A DNA stretch of 56,484 bases, taken from contig DITJ01000091.1 of the NCBI GenBank assembly GCA_002422795.1, positions 1 to 56,484 of the forward strand, read 5' to 3'. The DNA comes from Alphaproteobacteria bacterium UBA6187. Lineage in GTDB: Bacteria; Pseudomonadota; Alphaproteobacteria; Rickettsiales; UBA6187. A program made the translations under genes and the position numbers. Positions 16,446 to 25,177 of the stretch are shown here, in pieces. Numbering within the stretch: position 1 is the stretch's first letter; each line of letters begins with the position of its first letter. The notes under the pieces are model-generated. The model made no database searches, was not told the DNA's origin, and saw only the letters and a list, made by a program, of their open reading frames with translations.

Positions 16446-16796
16446 ATGCCAAATGTTCTGCGTCATAGGAAGCGGGAAGATTTTTTAAGGGTAAGGAACG
16501 CTAATAAAAGCGTTTCTGCCGCAGGTCTGGTGCTGCAGGTTGCAACCAGCAATATAGATGACGCCTCATCTATAAGGGTTGGCTTTACAGCAACTTCCAA
16601 AATCGGCAATGCAGTAGTAAGAAACCGCATTAAAAGAAGATTACGCGCCGTTGTGCGTGAGGTCATGGGCAAATCTGCTATTCCTGCACATGATTATGTT
16701 ATTATCGGCAGGTTTCGCACCGCAGACCGAGAATTTACCAGCCTGGTAAAAGATTTAAAATACGCACTCCATAATACAGGCACTTTTAAAAAGTAA
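16446..16796 (+). CDS. rnpA: Ribonuclease P protein component
   Basis: A 116-residue basic protein that assists the RNase P RNA in maturing tRNA 5' ends. The signature GFTATSKIGNAVVRNRIKRRLRAVVRE near 42-68 contains the RNR motif, and the N-terminus has the usual L-x-x-R-x-D-F (LRHRKREDFLRV). Length is typical. It overlaps nothing and is followed by a tandem-repeat hairpin and yidD. Confidence 0.97.
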   Translation: MPNVLRHRKREDFLRVRNANKSVSAAGLVLQVATSNIDDASSIRVGFTATSKIGNAVVRNRIKRRLRAVVREVMGKSAIPAHDYVIIGRFRTADREFTSLVKDLKYALHNTGTFKK

Positions 16797-16856
16797 GATT
16801 TAAGATTGTAGATTTAAGATTTAAAATCTTCAATCTTAAATCTACAATCTTAAATC
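16795..16856. repeat. GATTTAA-unit tandem-repeat hairpin between rnpA and yidD
   Basis: Units of AAGATTTAAGATTGTAGATT are followed by the inverted copy, giving a near-perfect hairpin that starts at the rnpA stop codon. It is a close relative of 10511-10592. It separates two genes that are normally tightly linked and ends 11 bp before yidD. Confidence 0.8.
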
Positions 16857-16867
16857 AGCATAATCCC

Positions 16868-17113
16868 ATGTTTGCAAAACTAGCCATAATCCTGATAAAT
16901 ATCTACAGATACTGCATTTCCCCGCTCAATCCTCCCTGCTGCCGCTATGTCCCGACATGTTCGGAATATGCAATTGATGCCTTTAAGCGTTATAACCTTG
17001 CAAAAGCTGTATTTTTGACTATAAAGCGCATAGGCAGTTGTAATCCGTGGGGCGGAAGCGGTTTTGACCCAGTTCCGGAAAAACCTGTAAAAAACAAAGA
17101 CGAAGCGTTGTAA
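16868..17113 (+). CDS. yidD: Membrane protein insertion efficiency factor YidD
   Basis: An 81-residue YidD protein, found next to rnpA and yidC in most bacteria and thought to help membrane protein insertion. Characteristic parts: an N-terminal amphipathic helix (AKLAIILINIYRYCISPL), the CCRYVPTCSEYAIDAFKRYN motif near 19-38, and NPWGGSGFDPVPEK near 58-71. Length is typical. There is no evident Shine-Dalgarno, since the repeat hairpin lies just upstream. Confidence 0.96.
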   Translation: MFAKLAIILINIYRYCISPLNPPCCRYVPTCSEYAIDAFKRYNLAKAVFLTIKRIGSCNPWGGSGFDPVPEKPVKNKDEAL

Positions 17114-17128
17114 TCGACAGTTTTAATA

Positions 17129-17140
17129 AGAATGAGTATA
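17129..17140. repeat. MITE-end-like sequence at the yidC start
   Basis: AGAATGAGTATA, the terminal 12 bases of the TATACTCATTCTG family, lies two bases before the yidC ATG. It may be a remnant left by an element that has otherwise been lost, or chance. Confidence 0.35.
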
Positions 17141-17142
17141 AC

Positions 17143-18879
17143 ATGCATAACCAGAAAAACCTTATCTTAGCAATTGTGACCTCATTGGCAATATTGCTAT
17201 TATGGCAGGTATTTTATGTAACACCACGCCTTGAGCAGGTGAAGAAACAACAGGAAATGGCCCTGAAAGCAGCTTCCGAGCATAAAGCTGCCATTGTGAA
17301 AGATACTGCTGATAAAGCAGAGGCTATAGTTAGCCGTGAAAGTGCAATATCCAGCAGCGTGAGGATAAAAATTGACGCTCCCCGTGTACATGGCTCCATT
17401 TCACTTAAAGGCGCAAGGTTTGATGATTTAACTTTAGCCAAATATAAAGTAACCCAAAAGCCGGATTCGCCAGAGGTTGCCCTGCTTGCACCAAGCAATA
17501 CAAAGGATTTATATTTCGCAGAATTCGGATGGGTGGCCGGGGATAGCTCCATTCCGGTTCCTGATTCAGATACAATCTGGCAAAGCCAGGATACAGTCCT
17601 GACGCAAGATAAGCCAATAACATTATTTTGGGATAATAATGAAGGGCTGAAATTCTATCTTACGATTGCTATTGATGAGAATTATATGTTCTCTGTAACC
17701 CGCAAAATAGAAAATTATGGGCAGGAAGCCTCTTCTGTATTGCCATACGGCATAATAAGCCGTACAGCCGATGCAGAGCACCAGACTTTTGCAATATTGC
17801 ACGAAGGCGCACTAGGTGTGTTTGAAGGGGTATTGCATGAAACCCGCTGGGCAGACATAAAAAGCAATAAGAAAGTTGAATTTAAGCAAAGCAGCAATGG
17901 CTGGTTAGGCTTTACTGATAAATACTGGATTACAGCAATTATTCCTGGCAAAGATAGCGAAGGAAAGAATAATATTTTTGACGGAAACTTCACCTATTAT
18001 ACAGCTAACGGCCAGGATCGCTTCCAGGCAGATTACCTTGGCCAGAAATATGATATAGCACCTGGCACAACAGTAAATGTTGAAAGCCGCTTCTTTGCTG
18101 GCGCAAAAGAAGTTAACCTGCTTGATTCTTATGCGAAATCTTTTGATATAACATTGTTTGACCGCGCAGTTGACTTCGGAAGCCTATATTTTATTACCAA
18201 GCCAATTTTTAAACTACTTGCATTATTCCACGCAATGGTTGGTAATTTCGGTGTAGCAATCTTGCTACTTACTGTAATTATAAAACTTATAATGTTCCCG
18301 CTTGCAAATAAATCTTACCGGAGCATGAACCAGCTGAAAAAATTACAGCCGCAAGTGAAGGAATTACAGGAACGCCACAAAGATGACAAATTAAAAGCCA
18401 ATAAATCCATAATGGAATTATACAAGACCGAAAAGGTTAACCCTATGTCTGGCTGTATGCCTATGCTGATACAGATTCCAGTATTCTTTGCATTATATAA
18501 GGTGTTGTTTGTTACGATTGAAATGCGTCATGCGCCATTCTTCGGTTGGATAAAAGATTTATCTGCACCAGACCCTACAACTTTATTTAACCTGTTCGGG
18601 CTTATTAACTTCACCCCTCCAACTATGCTGCATGTAGGCGCATGGCCAATTATTATGGCCTTCACCATGTATTTGCAGCAAAGCATGAACCCTGCCCCAT
18701 CTGACCCCGTTCAGGCAAAGGTAATGAAATTCCTGCCTTTGATATTCCTATTTATGTTTGCATCATTCCCTGCAGGGCTTGTAATTTACTGGGCATGGAA
18801 CAATATCCTTTCCGTTGCGCAACAATGGATGCTTATGAAGGAAAAGCCTGCGGGAAAGAAAATAGCAAAAAGTAAGTAG
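17143..18879 (+). CDS. yidC: Membrane protein insertase YidC
   Basis: A 578-residue YidC/Oxa1 insertase of Gram-negative type. An N-terminal anchor (LILAIVTSLAILLLWQVFYV, 6-25) precedes a large periplasmic beta domain (about 60-345). The conserved insertase core (about 350-560) follows: FDRAVDFGSLYFITKPIFKLL, VGNFGVAILLLTVIIKLIMFPLANKSYRSM, MSGCMPMLIQIPVFFALYKVL, and the last membrane segments. The C-terminus is basic. It works with SecYEG or alone to insert inner-membrane proteins. It is the last gene of the rpmH-rnpA-yidD-yidC group. Confidence 0.97.
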   Translation: MHNQKNLILAIVTSLAILLLWQVFYVTPRLEQVKKQQEMALKAASEHKAAIVKDTADKAEAIVSRESAISSSVRIKIDAPRVHGSISLKGARFDDLTLAKYKVTQKPDSPEVALLAPSNTKDLYFAEFGWVAGDSSIPVPDSDTIWQSQDTVLTQDKPITLFWDNNEGLKFYLTIAIDENYMFSVTRKIENYGQEASSVLPYGIISRTADAEHQTFAILHEGALGVFEGVLHETRWADIKSNKKVEFKQSSNGWLGFTDKYWITAIIPGKDSEGKNNIFDGNFTYYTANGQDRFQADYLGQKYDIAPGTTVNVESRFFAGAKEVNLLDSYAKSFDITLFDRAVDFGSLYFITKPIFKLLALFHAMVGNFGVAILLLTVIIKLIMFPLANKSYRSMNQLKKLQPQVKELQERHKDDKLKANKSIMELYKTEKVNPMSGCMPMLIQIPVFFALYKVLFVTIEMRHAPFFGWIKDLSAPDPTTLFNLFGLINFTPPTMLHVGAWPIIMAFTMYLQQSMNPAPSDPVQAKVMKFLPLIFLFMFASFPAGLVIYWAWNNILSVAQQWMLMKEKPAGKKIAKSK

Positions 18880-18898
18880 TAACTATATCTGTAAATAA

Positions 18899-20521
18899 CT
18901 ACAACCCAAACCCGCTGGTAATCGGGTATCGCCTGTCACGCCCGAATGCAAGTGCGGTAATTTTAGTTCCGGGGGCGGCCTGCTTTCTTTTATACTCGGA
19001 AAGCCTTACCATACGCGCTACTTTTTTAACAATATCCGGTGCAAAGCCGCTATGGGCAATATCTTCCGAAGATTGCCGCAGTTCTATCAGCCTGTGCAAT
19101 ATTTTATCCAATATTTCATAAGGCGGCAATGTGTCTTCATCCTTCTGGTCTGGTCTTAGCTCTGCAGTTGGGGCTTTTGTGATGATGTTTTCAGGTATCA
19201 CTGCGCTTTGCAGGTTGCGCCAGTGGCTTAAATGAAATACATCAGTTTTATATACATCTTTCAGTACATTAAACCCACCGCACATATCGCCATAAAGCGT
19301 TGCGTAACCTACCGCCATTTCAGATTTATTGCCGGTGGTTAGCACCATTTGCCCGAATTTATTGCTTATCGCCATTAAAATATCACCACGGATGCGCGAT
19401 TGCAGGTTTTCCTCGGTTGTGTCTGGCTTTGTATTTTTGAAACTATCGTGAAGGGTTGCAGAGAAACTATCCACAATATCCCTTATTGGAATATTCTCTA
19501 AATGCACGCCCAGCAAAGCAGCGCAATCCTGTGCATCCTGTAAACTTTCAGCAGATGTATATTTTGAAGGCATCATGATAAGGCGTACATTTCCTGCGCC
19601 CAGCGCATCAACTGCAATAGCGGCAGAAAGGGCGGAATCTATACCACCAGACATGCCGATTACCACCCCCGGAAAGCCATTTTTCTTTACATAATCAGTA
19701 AGGCTAAGGGTTAGTGCGTGATAAATAGCGGCATGTTTATCATACCCGATTGTAACTTCCCCAGGCTGGCAGTGCCATATATGGTTTTTGTGCCAGTACG
19801 ATATTGCCACATCTTCAGCAAAATGCGGCATAGTAAATAGAATATCGCCTTTTTCGGATAATATAAAAGAGCCGCCATCAAAAACCAGTTCATCCTGGCC
19901 GCCAATCTGGTTAAGATATATTATCGGCAAATCAGTATCTTCTACATTCTGCCGGGCGTGAAGCAGCCTTTTATTATGTTTATCCTGCTCAAAAGGTGAG
20001 GCATTAATGCTTATAAGTAGCTCTGCACCAAGATTTTTAAGGTGTGTGCTGGTGGTATCATTCCACATTTCCTCACAAATCAAAACACCAAGCTTTATTC
20101 CCCGAAATTCCAACGGCTCAGGCAGGCAGGCGGTGTGGAATATCCTTTTTTCGTCAAATACTCCATAATTTGGCAGGTCAGATTTACAGGAAATATGCTT
20201 TATCTCCCCGCCATCAAGTAGAATTGCTGCGTTATATAAATGCTCCCCTTCCCGCCACGGGCTGCCGATTAATATTGCTGTACCATTTTTTGTAAGCGGT
20301 TCTAATTTGCGTACTATTTCCATTGCTTTTTCCTGGAAATCTTTACGCAAAATTAAATCTTCCGGGGGGTAGCCAGTAACAGCAAGTTCTGAAAAAACCA
20401 CTAAATCGGCATGTTGTTCATGTGCATTTTTATGCGCAGCTACGATTTTATTATAATTGCCATCCAAATCACCAACGGTGAGGTTTAGCTGGGCAAGTGC
20501 TATAATCAGTTTTTTTTGCAT
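18899..20521 (-). CDS. nadE: Glutamine-dependent NAD+ synthetase
   Basis: A 540-residue two-domain NadE. The N-terminal nitrilase-type glutaminase (1-265) has Glu in FSELAVTGYPPEDL, Lys in CKSDLPNYGVFDEKRIF and Cys in LGVLICEEMWND. The C-terminal synthetase (about 270-540) has the PP-loop VIGMSGGIDSALSAA and GNKSEMAVGYATLYGDMCGG. It converts deamido-NAD to NAD using glutamine nitrogen. Starts at 20521, 20545 (better GGAG spacing) and 20566 are possible. I chose 20521 because it directly precedes the conserved IIALAQLNLTVGDL. Confidence 0.95.
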   Translation of the reverse strand: MQKKLIIALAQLNLTVGDLDGNYNKIVAAHKNAHEQHADLVVFSELAVTGYPPEDLILRKDFQEKAMEIVRKLEPLTKNGTAILIGSPWREGEHLYNAAILLDGGEIKHISCKSDLPNYGVFDEKRIFHTACLPEPLEFRGIKLGVLICEEMWNDTTSTHLKNLGAELLISINASPFEQDKHNKRLLHARQNVEDTDLPIIYLNQIGGQDELVFDGGSFILSEKGDILFTMPHFAEDVAISYWHKNHIWHCQPGEVTIGYDKHAAIYHALTLSLTDYVKKNGFPGVVIGMSGGIDSALSAAIAVDALGAGNVRLIMMPSKYTSAESLQDAQDCAALLGVHLENIPIRDIVDSFSATLHDSFKNTKPDTTEENLQSRIRGDILMAISNKFGQMVLTTGNKSEMAVGYATLYGDMCGGFNVLKDVYKTDVFHLSHWRNLQSAVIPENIITKAPTAELRPDQKDEDTLPPYEILDKILHRLIELRQSSEDIAHSGFAPDIVKKVARMVRLSEYKRKQAAPGTKITALAFGRDRRYPITSGFGL

Positions 20522-20620
20522 TACGCTTACTCTTGGGTTTTTCATTTCTCCAGTAACATAAGGCAATATAGAATTAAATGCACATAAAAATTAATAGTGA
20601 GTTAGCTGAAATTGTATTTC

Positions 20621-21460
20621 TCAATGCCTCTCAGCAAGCCCTTGCAAAGCTTCCCAATTAAAAATCCTGGTGCATTCTTCAGGTAGCTGGGGATATTTGC
20701 GCGGTTCTTTTTTACCTGATTTAGGTTCATCAGAAAACCACCATGCAAGTTCCCCGCCGCAACCATCACCTTCGGGAAGAGGAGACTGCATTTTGCAATC
20801 TTGATTACCCTCAGGGCATTTCAGCCTTACATGGAAATGGCTTGTATGACCCCACCATGGCCTGATTTTTTGCATCCACTTCTCGCCTTGGTAATCTTTG
20901 CATAATTCTTTTTTAATAACGGAGTTTATGAAAATCCTGTCCACCTCATCAAATGAGGCAGCAGTTTTAAGAATTTCCACGTTAGTTTCATTCCAATGTT
21001 GCTTGTTTATTTTTGTCCAGGTGGAATCGAGCATATTTGCCTGTTTTATCTTTCTGGCATTTTCAGATTCTTTTGCAGCGCGGAACCATATATCAACATC
21101 CAGCCCGGTCTGGTGGCTTTGGTGCAGGGAACTATTGATTGGCGCAGGGCCGCCGCGCGCATTGGCAATATCGCCTATTATAAGGGTGCGGCCTGTAATG
21201 CTATTAACTTTTTCTCCTAATTTGGAGATATAATTAATCATTTCAGGCTGGCCGTACTCGCGGTTATCCTTAACAGCCCCAAGCACATAACCTGCGCCAC
21301 TACCGGGAAGTTTTATTCCGCCATCCATGCAGCCAGCAGCGTATGCGCCATAAACTTTTGATGGGTTGTTGGTGGGCGTGCGTACATTGTGCCAGTCGAG
21401 CATTTGCGCTGAGGCAATATTGGGGATGATAACAATCAATAAAATTAAAATTCTTTTCAT
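20621..21460 (-). CDS. mepA: Penicillin-insensitive murein endopeptidase MepA
   Basis: A 279-residue periplasmic M74 peptidase that cuts D-alanyl-meso-diaminopimelate cross-links. The signal peptide MKRILILLIVIIPNIASA supports the start at 21460 rather than the longer frame. Metal and active-site motifs: SSLHQSHQTGLDVDIWF (HxxxxD pattern) near 108-124, and WWGHTSHFHVRLKCPEG near 199-215, followed by the GDGCGGELAWW stretch. Length is typical. It is probably monocistronic. Confidence 0.94.
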   Translation of the reverse strand: MKRILILLIVIIPNIASAQMLDWHNVRTPTNNPSKVYGAYAAGCMDGGIKLPGSGAGYVLGAVKDNREYGQPEMINYISKLGEKVNSITGRTLIIGDIANARGGPAPINSSLHQSHQTGLDVDIWFRAAKESENARKIKQANMLDSTWTKINKQHWNETNVEILKTAASFDEVDRIFINSVIKKELCKDYQGEKWMQKIRPWWGHTSHFHVRLKCPEGNQDCKMQSPLPEGDGCGGELAWWFSDEPKSGKKEPRKYPQLPEECTRIFNWEALQGLAERH

Positions 21461-21532
21461 GCTATAATCCAACATCTTAATTGCAATACCATTCATAACA
21501 TTGATATTTCAATATAATCCCTTAATTTGCGG

Positions 21533-21562
21533 TTGCAAGTATATATGTTTTTCGGATATAAT
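21533..21562 (+). promoter_or_regulatory. Possible promoter of the DUF1640 gene
   Basis: TTGCAA (21533-21538) and TATAAT (21557-21562) are separated by 18 bp, 40 bp before the small gene at 21602. The -10 is consensus and the -35 matches 4 of 6 bases. Support is sequence only. Confidence 0.45.
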
Positions 21563-21601
21563 TAAACGGTCCATGTATTGTAAATAAAATATTTTATTAT
21601 T

Positions 21602-21847
21602 ATGAATGCGCTTACTTTAAAAATTGATACATATAAAATGGCTCAAATCCTTAAAAGTAAGGGATTTACCAAAGAGCAAACTGATGGCATTATTGAGGTG
21701 GCACGTGAAATAGACATGGAATCTATAGTAACACGTGATTATCTTGATACAAAACTTACACTTCTTGAGCAGCGCCTCACCATTCGCCTTGGAAGCATGA
21801 TAATGGCTCTGGGTGCTATACTCGTTGCTATAAAATATCTTGGTTAG
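21602..21847 (+). CDS. DUF1640-like coiled-coil membrane-anchored protein (1)
   Basis: An 81-residue protein. Residues 3-60 are helical (LKIDTYKMAQILKSKGFTKEQ, then a segment ending VTRDYLDTKL), followed by one C-terminal membrane helix (about 62-80). This layout, with the phrase K.L...GF...QA..I, matches DUF1640/CCDC90-like proteins. Their eukaryotic relatives include the mitochondrial calcium uniporter regulator; the bacterial function is unknown. A second, diverged member is at 25178-25450. MITE-derived repeat 21885-21925 follows. Confidence 0.7.
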   Translation: MNALTLKIDTYKMAQILKSKGFTKEQTDGIIEVAREIDMESIVTRDYLDTKLTLLEQRLTIRLGSMIMALGAILVAIKYLG

Positions 21848-21884
21848 AATCTTCTTTCTTATAAGAAAACTTTTCGATATTATA

Positions 21885-21925
21885 TATACTCATCCTGACT
21901 CAAACTGACGATTAGAATGAGTATA
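21885..21925. repeat. Miniature derivative of the TATACTCATTCTG element (copy C)
   Basis: 41 bp: TATACTCATCCTGACTCAAA at the left and ATTAGAATGAGTATA at the right, i.e. the two ends of the 163-bp MITE joined with the middle missing. It ends 24 bp before pepF. Confidence 0.85.
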
Positions 21926-21949
21926 GTTTATTCCAACTAAGGTATAGTA

Positions 21950-23719
21950 ATGAGCAAAAAACCCGCCAAAATTCCAACCTGGAACCTTGCTGATCTTTAT
22001 AAATCAACAGATTGCCTTGAACTGAAAAACGATCTTAGTGAGACCACTGATTCGGTGCAACGGTTTGCCAATCTTTATAAGGGCAAAATAAAGCAACTTC
22101 ATGCTGATATGCTAGCGACAGCCATAAGCGAATATGAAGAAATCCATGATGTGCTGGGACGGCTTTCTTCCTTTGCTTATCTGCTTTATGCGGAAGATTT
22201 ATCAAAGCCGGAAAACACCGCTTTTTATCAGGATATTTCTGAAAAAGTAAATGCTATTTCCACTTCTATATTATTCTTTAGCCTTGAGATTAATAAAATC
22301 AGTGATAATGAGCTAAAAGAAAAATTAAACGCTTCAAAGAAATTACAGCATTACCAGCCGTGGCTGCGCGATATACGCGTTATGCGCCCTTACCAGCTTT
22401 CTGATGAAGTGGAGGAAATACTGCACGAAAAGAGCATCACCAGCCACCATAGCTGGAGCAGGTTTTTCGATGAAACCCTTGCTGGCCTTGAATTCCATGT
22501 AGGCAAGAAAACGCTCTCCACGGCAGAAGCCTTCCACATGCTTTCCTCACCAAAAGCGGATAAACGCGAAAAAGCTGCAAATGCCATTGGTAAGACCCTG
22601 AAAGCTAACATTAAAACCTTCACTTTCATAACCAACATACTTGCAAAAGATAAAGAAATTGAAGATAAAAAGCGCAATTTTCCACAACCAATTTCCGCGC
22701 GCAATTTAAGCAACCTTATTGAAGATGAAGTAACCGAGGCTTTAATAAGCACGGTGAAAGCCAATTATCCTGATCTTTCCCACCGTTATTATAAAATAAA
22801 AGCCAAATGGTTGGGCATGAAAAAGCTTAATTCTTGGGATAGGAACGCGCCAATTCCAGGTAAAAAGAACCAGGAAATTCCGTGGAAAAAAGCTGTGGAT
22901 ATCGTGCTTGAATCATATAATGATTTTTCACCCCAAATGGCAACTATCGGCAAACGGTTTTTTGATGAAAAATGGATTGATGGCGGTGTACGTAAAGGCA
23001 AGGAATCCGGGGCGTTTTCGCACCCTACCGTTCCTTCCGCTCATCCTTATATATTAATGAATTACCAGGGCAACACCAGAGATGTGATGACGCTTGCGCA
23101 TGAACTTGGCCACGGTGTACATCAGGTGCTGGCTGCAAAGCAAGGCGCGCTAATGTCTGATACCCCGCTTACACTCGCTGAAACCGCATCAGTATTTGGT
23201 GAGCAACTCACTTTCCGCAACCTGCTTGCGCGTGAGAAAAACGAAAAGCAACGCAAAATCATGATTGCCGGAAAAGTTGAAGATATGCTGAACACGGTTG
23301 TAAGGCAGGTGGCTTTCTGTGAATTTGAAAGGCGCGTGCATGATGCACGAAGAAGTGGTGAAATTCCCACTGCTGCCATAAGTAAAATCTGGATTGACGT
23401 GCAGAAAGAATCCCTTGGCTCTGCCATAAAATTTGAGGATGAATATAAATATTACTGGTCATACATTCCGCACTTTATCCACTCACCATTTTATGTTTAT
23501 GCTTATGCATTTGGTGAATGTTTAGTGAATTCGTTATATAAAGTTTACGAAGAAAAACCAGATGGCTTTGCAGAAAAATATATAAAAATGTTAGAGGCTG
23601 GTGGCACGCTACGCCATAAAGAACTGCTTGCACCATTTGGCCTGGATTCCAGCAACCCTGATTTCTGGCAAGGCGGGCTGGATGTGATTTCAGGGTTTAT
23701 TGATGAGCTTGAGGGGTAG
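21950..23719 (+). CDS. pepF: Oligoendopeptidase F-type M3 metallopeptidase
   Basis: A 589-residue cytoplasmic zinc peptidase of family M3 (PepF/alphaproteobacterial clade 3 type) that degrades oligopeptides. The catalytic motif LAHELGHGVHQVLA lies near residues 382-395. The third zinc ligand is likely in LTLAETASVFGEQL near 408-421. The N-terminal helical domain and length are as expected. A Shine-Dalgarno-like AAGGTA precedes the ATG. Confidence 0.94.
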   Translation: MSKKPAKIPTWNLADLYKSTDCLELKNDLSETTDSVQRFANLYKGKIKQLHADMLATAISEYEEIHDVLGRLSSFAYLLYAEDLSKPENTAFYQDISEKVNAISTSILFFSLEINKISDNELKEKLNASKKLQHYQPWLRDIRVMRPYQLSDEVEEILHEKSITSHHSWSRFFDETLAGLEFHVGKKTLSTAEAFHMLSSPKADKREKAANAIGKTLKANIKTFTFITNILAKDKEIEDKKRNFPQPISARNLSNLIEDEVTEALISTVKANYPDLSHRYYKIKAKWLGMKKLNSWDRNAPIPGKKNQEIPWKKAVDIVLESYNDFSPQMATIGKRFFDEKWIDGGVRKGKESGAFSHPTVPSAHPYILMNYQGNTRDVMTLAHELGHGVHQVLAAKQGALMSDTPLTLAETASVFGEQLTFRNLLAREKNEKQRKIMIAGKVEDMLNTVVRQVAFCEFERRVHDARRSGEIPTAAISKIWIDVQKESLGSAIKFEDEYKYYWSYIPHFIHSPFYVYAYAFGECLVNSLYKVYEEKPDGFAEKYIKMLEAGGTLRHKELLAPFGLDSSNPDFWQGGLDVISGFIDELEG

Positions 23720-23800
23720 GCATAAATGTGCCATTAACCTGACAAATGGATTTATTGCATTATAATCCGAACATTAATAATTTAGACAGGTGATAATGTA

Positions 23801-23932
23801 ATGGCTACAATAAACTCTTCTGCGGCTATAAGCCCGGAAGTAATTATACTTAGAAAGATTTCCGCTTCTATTAAAGAAAATAATATCGAACAGTTTATCT
23901 CATACGTAGAGAATAACCCTACCATTGAATAG
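23801..23932 (+). CDS. Small orphan ORF (possibly truncated)
   Basis: A 43-codon frame (starts MATINSSAAISPEVIILRKI, ends YVENNPTIE) preceded by GACAGGTGATAATGTA, which contains a weak ribosome site. Not recognised. The same frame continues after the stop for nine sense codons (RRDIATYNA), so it could be the head of a longer gene broken by a stop. It stands 95 bp before another orphan whose start has a similar small-helix character. Confidence 0.35.
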   Translation: MATINSSAAISPEVIILRKISASIKENNIEQFISYVENNPTIE

Positions 23933-24026
23933 CGTCGCGATATCGCTACATATAATGCTTGACAATAGTAGCAAACAAGCTATAATTAAAAAATTAATAA
24001 CTACAATTTAATTAAGGAATTATAAT

Positions 24027-24593
24027 ATGCCTTCACATACAGAAATTCAAACTAAATTTTTGTCCGCAGCTGCAAGTGGCCGCGTTAATGGCCTGTTCAA
24101 AAAGGATACCACGGACGAAACGAATAGCATGGTAAGCATTCTTTGCCATAATCCGAAGGAAATTACTCCTGATATTAAGAATGAAGCAGTAGAACTATCT
24201 GTGTTCAAACCAAAGTCACTCTCTTTTTTATTGACTAACTTTCTAGGGGATATAACACCAAAAACCCTTGTTAAGACTTTGGAGCTTTTAAATACAGCTT
24301 ATAGTGGCAAGCCTGAGTTACAGGAACCAAATCGTCATTCTGGTATAGAGCATTATACAGATTACGGGTCTGCAAAAAGTATATTAACAGATGCCATAAT
24401 AAAAAAAGACGAGGCTATGGGGAGGAGTACGAAGCTGAAGCGCGACGCCATTGGTAACGCACCGGTTGGAAGCGAAGAATATATGCAATTTTCTGACCGA
24501 TGCTCTACGAAAGACTTAGCTATGAGAGAACTCAAAGAAACCTTCACTGAACGTTTAAATAGCCAGAGAGATTCTTCTGAACACTCAAGATAA
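24027..24593 (+). CDS. Hypothetical protein, orphan
   Basis: A 188-residue soluble protein, no family recognised. A ribosome site AAGGAATT lies just before the ATG. The N-terminus (TEIQTKFLSAAASGRVNGLFK) looks like the first helix pair of an ankyrin-type repeat, but no further repeat is visible. The C-terminal half is charged and helical (SSTKDLAMRELKETFTERLNSQ-like). No signal peptide or membrane segment. It lies between pepF and an IS200/IS605 remnant, in the least conserved stretch of this part of the window, which is compatible with acquired or lineage-specific DNA. Confidence 0.6.
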   Translation: MPSHTEIQTKFLSAAASGRVNGLFKKDTTDETNSMVSILCHNPKEITPDIKNEAVELSVFKPKSLSFLLTNFLGDITPKTLVKTLELLNTAYSGKPELQEPNRHSGIEHYTDYGSAKSILTDAIIKKDEAMGRSTKLKRDAIGNAPVGSEEYMQFSDRCSTKDLAMRELKETFTERLNSQRDSSEHSR

Positions 24594-24616
24594 TTAGCTT
24601 TGTTGCATTAATTCAC

Positions 24617-24830
24617 ATACCACCGGTAAAACCGGTGGTATAGTAGTGGACAGCTTAAAACGGTTCGGGCTAACGCCCTACAGATTAAACAAAACCATCT
24701 GATCAATGCGCTTATCCTCAGCCTTTTGGTTCTGGATATACTCCCTGATCACTTTTTCATCCCTACCAACAGTAGAAACAAAATATCCCCTTGCCCAGAG
24801 CTTGTGTCCAGTAGCATGTTCGCAAAGTAT
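24617..24830 (-). mobile_element. IS200/IS605-family remnant
   Basis: On the minus strand the sequence up to about 24826 translates as EHATGHKLWARGYFVSTVGR followed by a stretch ending DKRIDQMVLFNL and a stop (24678-24680). This is the C-terminal end of a Y1 (TnpA, IS200/IS605) transposase. An in-frame stop lies just upstream and the catalytic HUH and Tyr regions are gone. A perfect hairpin ACCACCGG-TAAAA-CCGGTGGT lies past its 3' end, as at the right end of such elements. It is a dead fragment directly downstream of erpA. Confidence 0.8.
24678..24830 (-). pseudogene. tnpA fragment (IS200/IS605 transposase, C-terminal ~50 codons)
   Basis: Only the last part of the transposase is left: HKLWARGYFVSTVGRDEKVI, then a helix ending in LFNL. 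Full-length proteins of this family are about 130-150 residues. Missing are the start, the HUH metal site and probably the catalytic tyrosine helix. It can only have been mobile in the past or be moved by a transposase elsewhere in the genome. Confidence 0.8.
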
Positions 24831-24839
24831 CTACCAAAA

Positions 24840-25172
24840 CTATACAGCAAAGCTATTACCACAGCCGCATTTAGCCGTTGCGTTCGGGTTCTTTATTACA
24901 AACATAGCACTGCCTAATGTTTCCACATAATCAAGCACGCTACCTTTTACAAGCTCCAGCGATGTTTCATCCACGATTGCCTGGGCTCCATCTGTTGTAA
25001 AAATATGGTCATCATCATTCTTTGCGGCATCAAATTCAAATTTATACTGGAAACCTGAGCAGCCGCCGCCAAGTACGGAAATGCGCATACGCACGTTTTT
25101 ATCTTCCTCATCGGAGATAAGGAACTCTATGCGTTTAGCGGCATTTTGTGTTACGGCAAAATCTTGGGTCAT
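24840..25172 (-). CDS. erpA: Iron-sulfur cluster insertion protein ErpA (A-type carrier)
   Basis: A 110-residue A-type Fe-S carrier that delivers clusters to apoproteins. The three cluster cysteines are present: one in VLGGGCSGFQYKFEFD near 30-45, and two in NATAKCGCGNSFAV at the C-terminus. Length is typical. The start lies 6 bp after the stop of the upstream DUF1640 gene, so the two are likely one operon. An IS remnant follows immediately downstream without touching the coding sequence. Confidence 0.95.
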   Translation of the reverse strand: MTQDFAVTQNAAKRIEFLISDEEDKNVRMRISVLGGGCSGFQYKFEFDAAKNDDDHIFTTDGAQAIVDETSLELVKGSVLDYVETLGSAMFVIKNPNATAKCGCGNSFAV

Positions 25173-25177
25173 TTTGA

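Noticed and set aside
24706..24930. Plus-strand ORFs opposite erpA and the transposase fragment
   Set aside because: Shadows of the minus-strand erpA and tnpA remnants.
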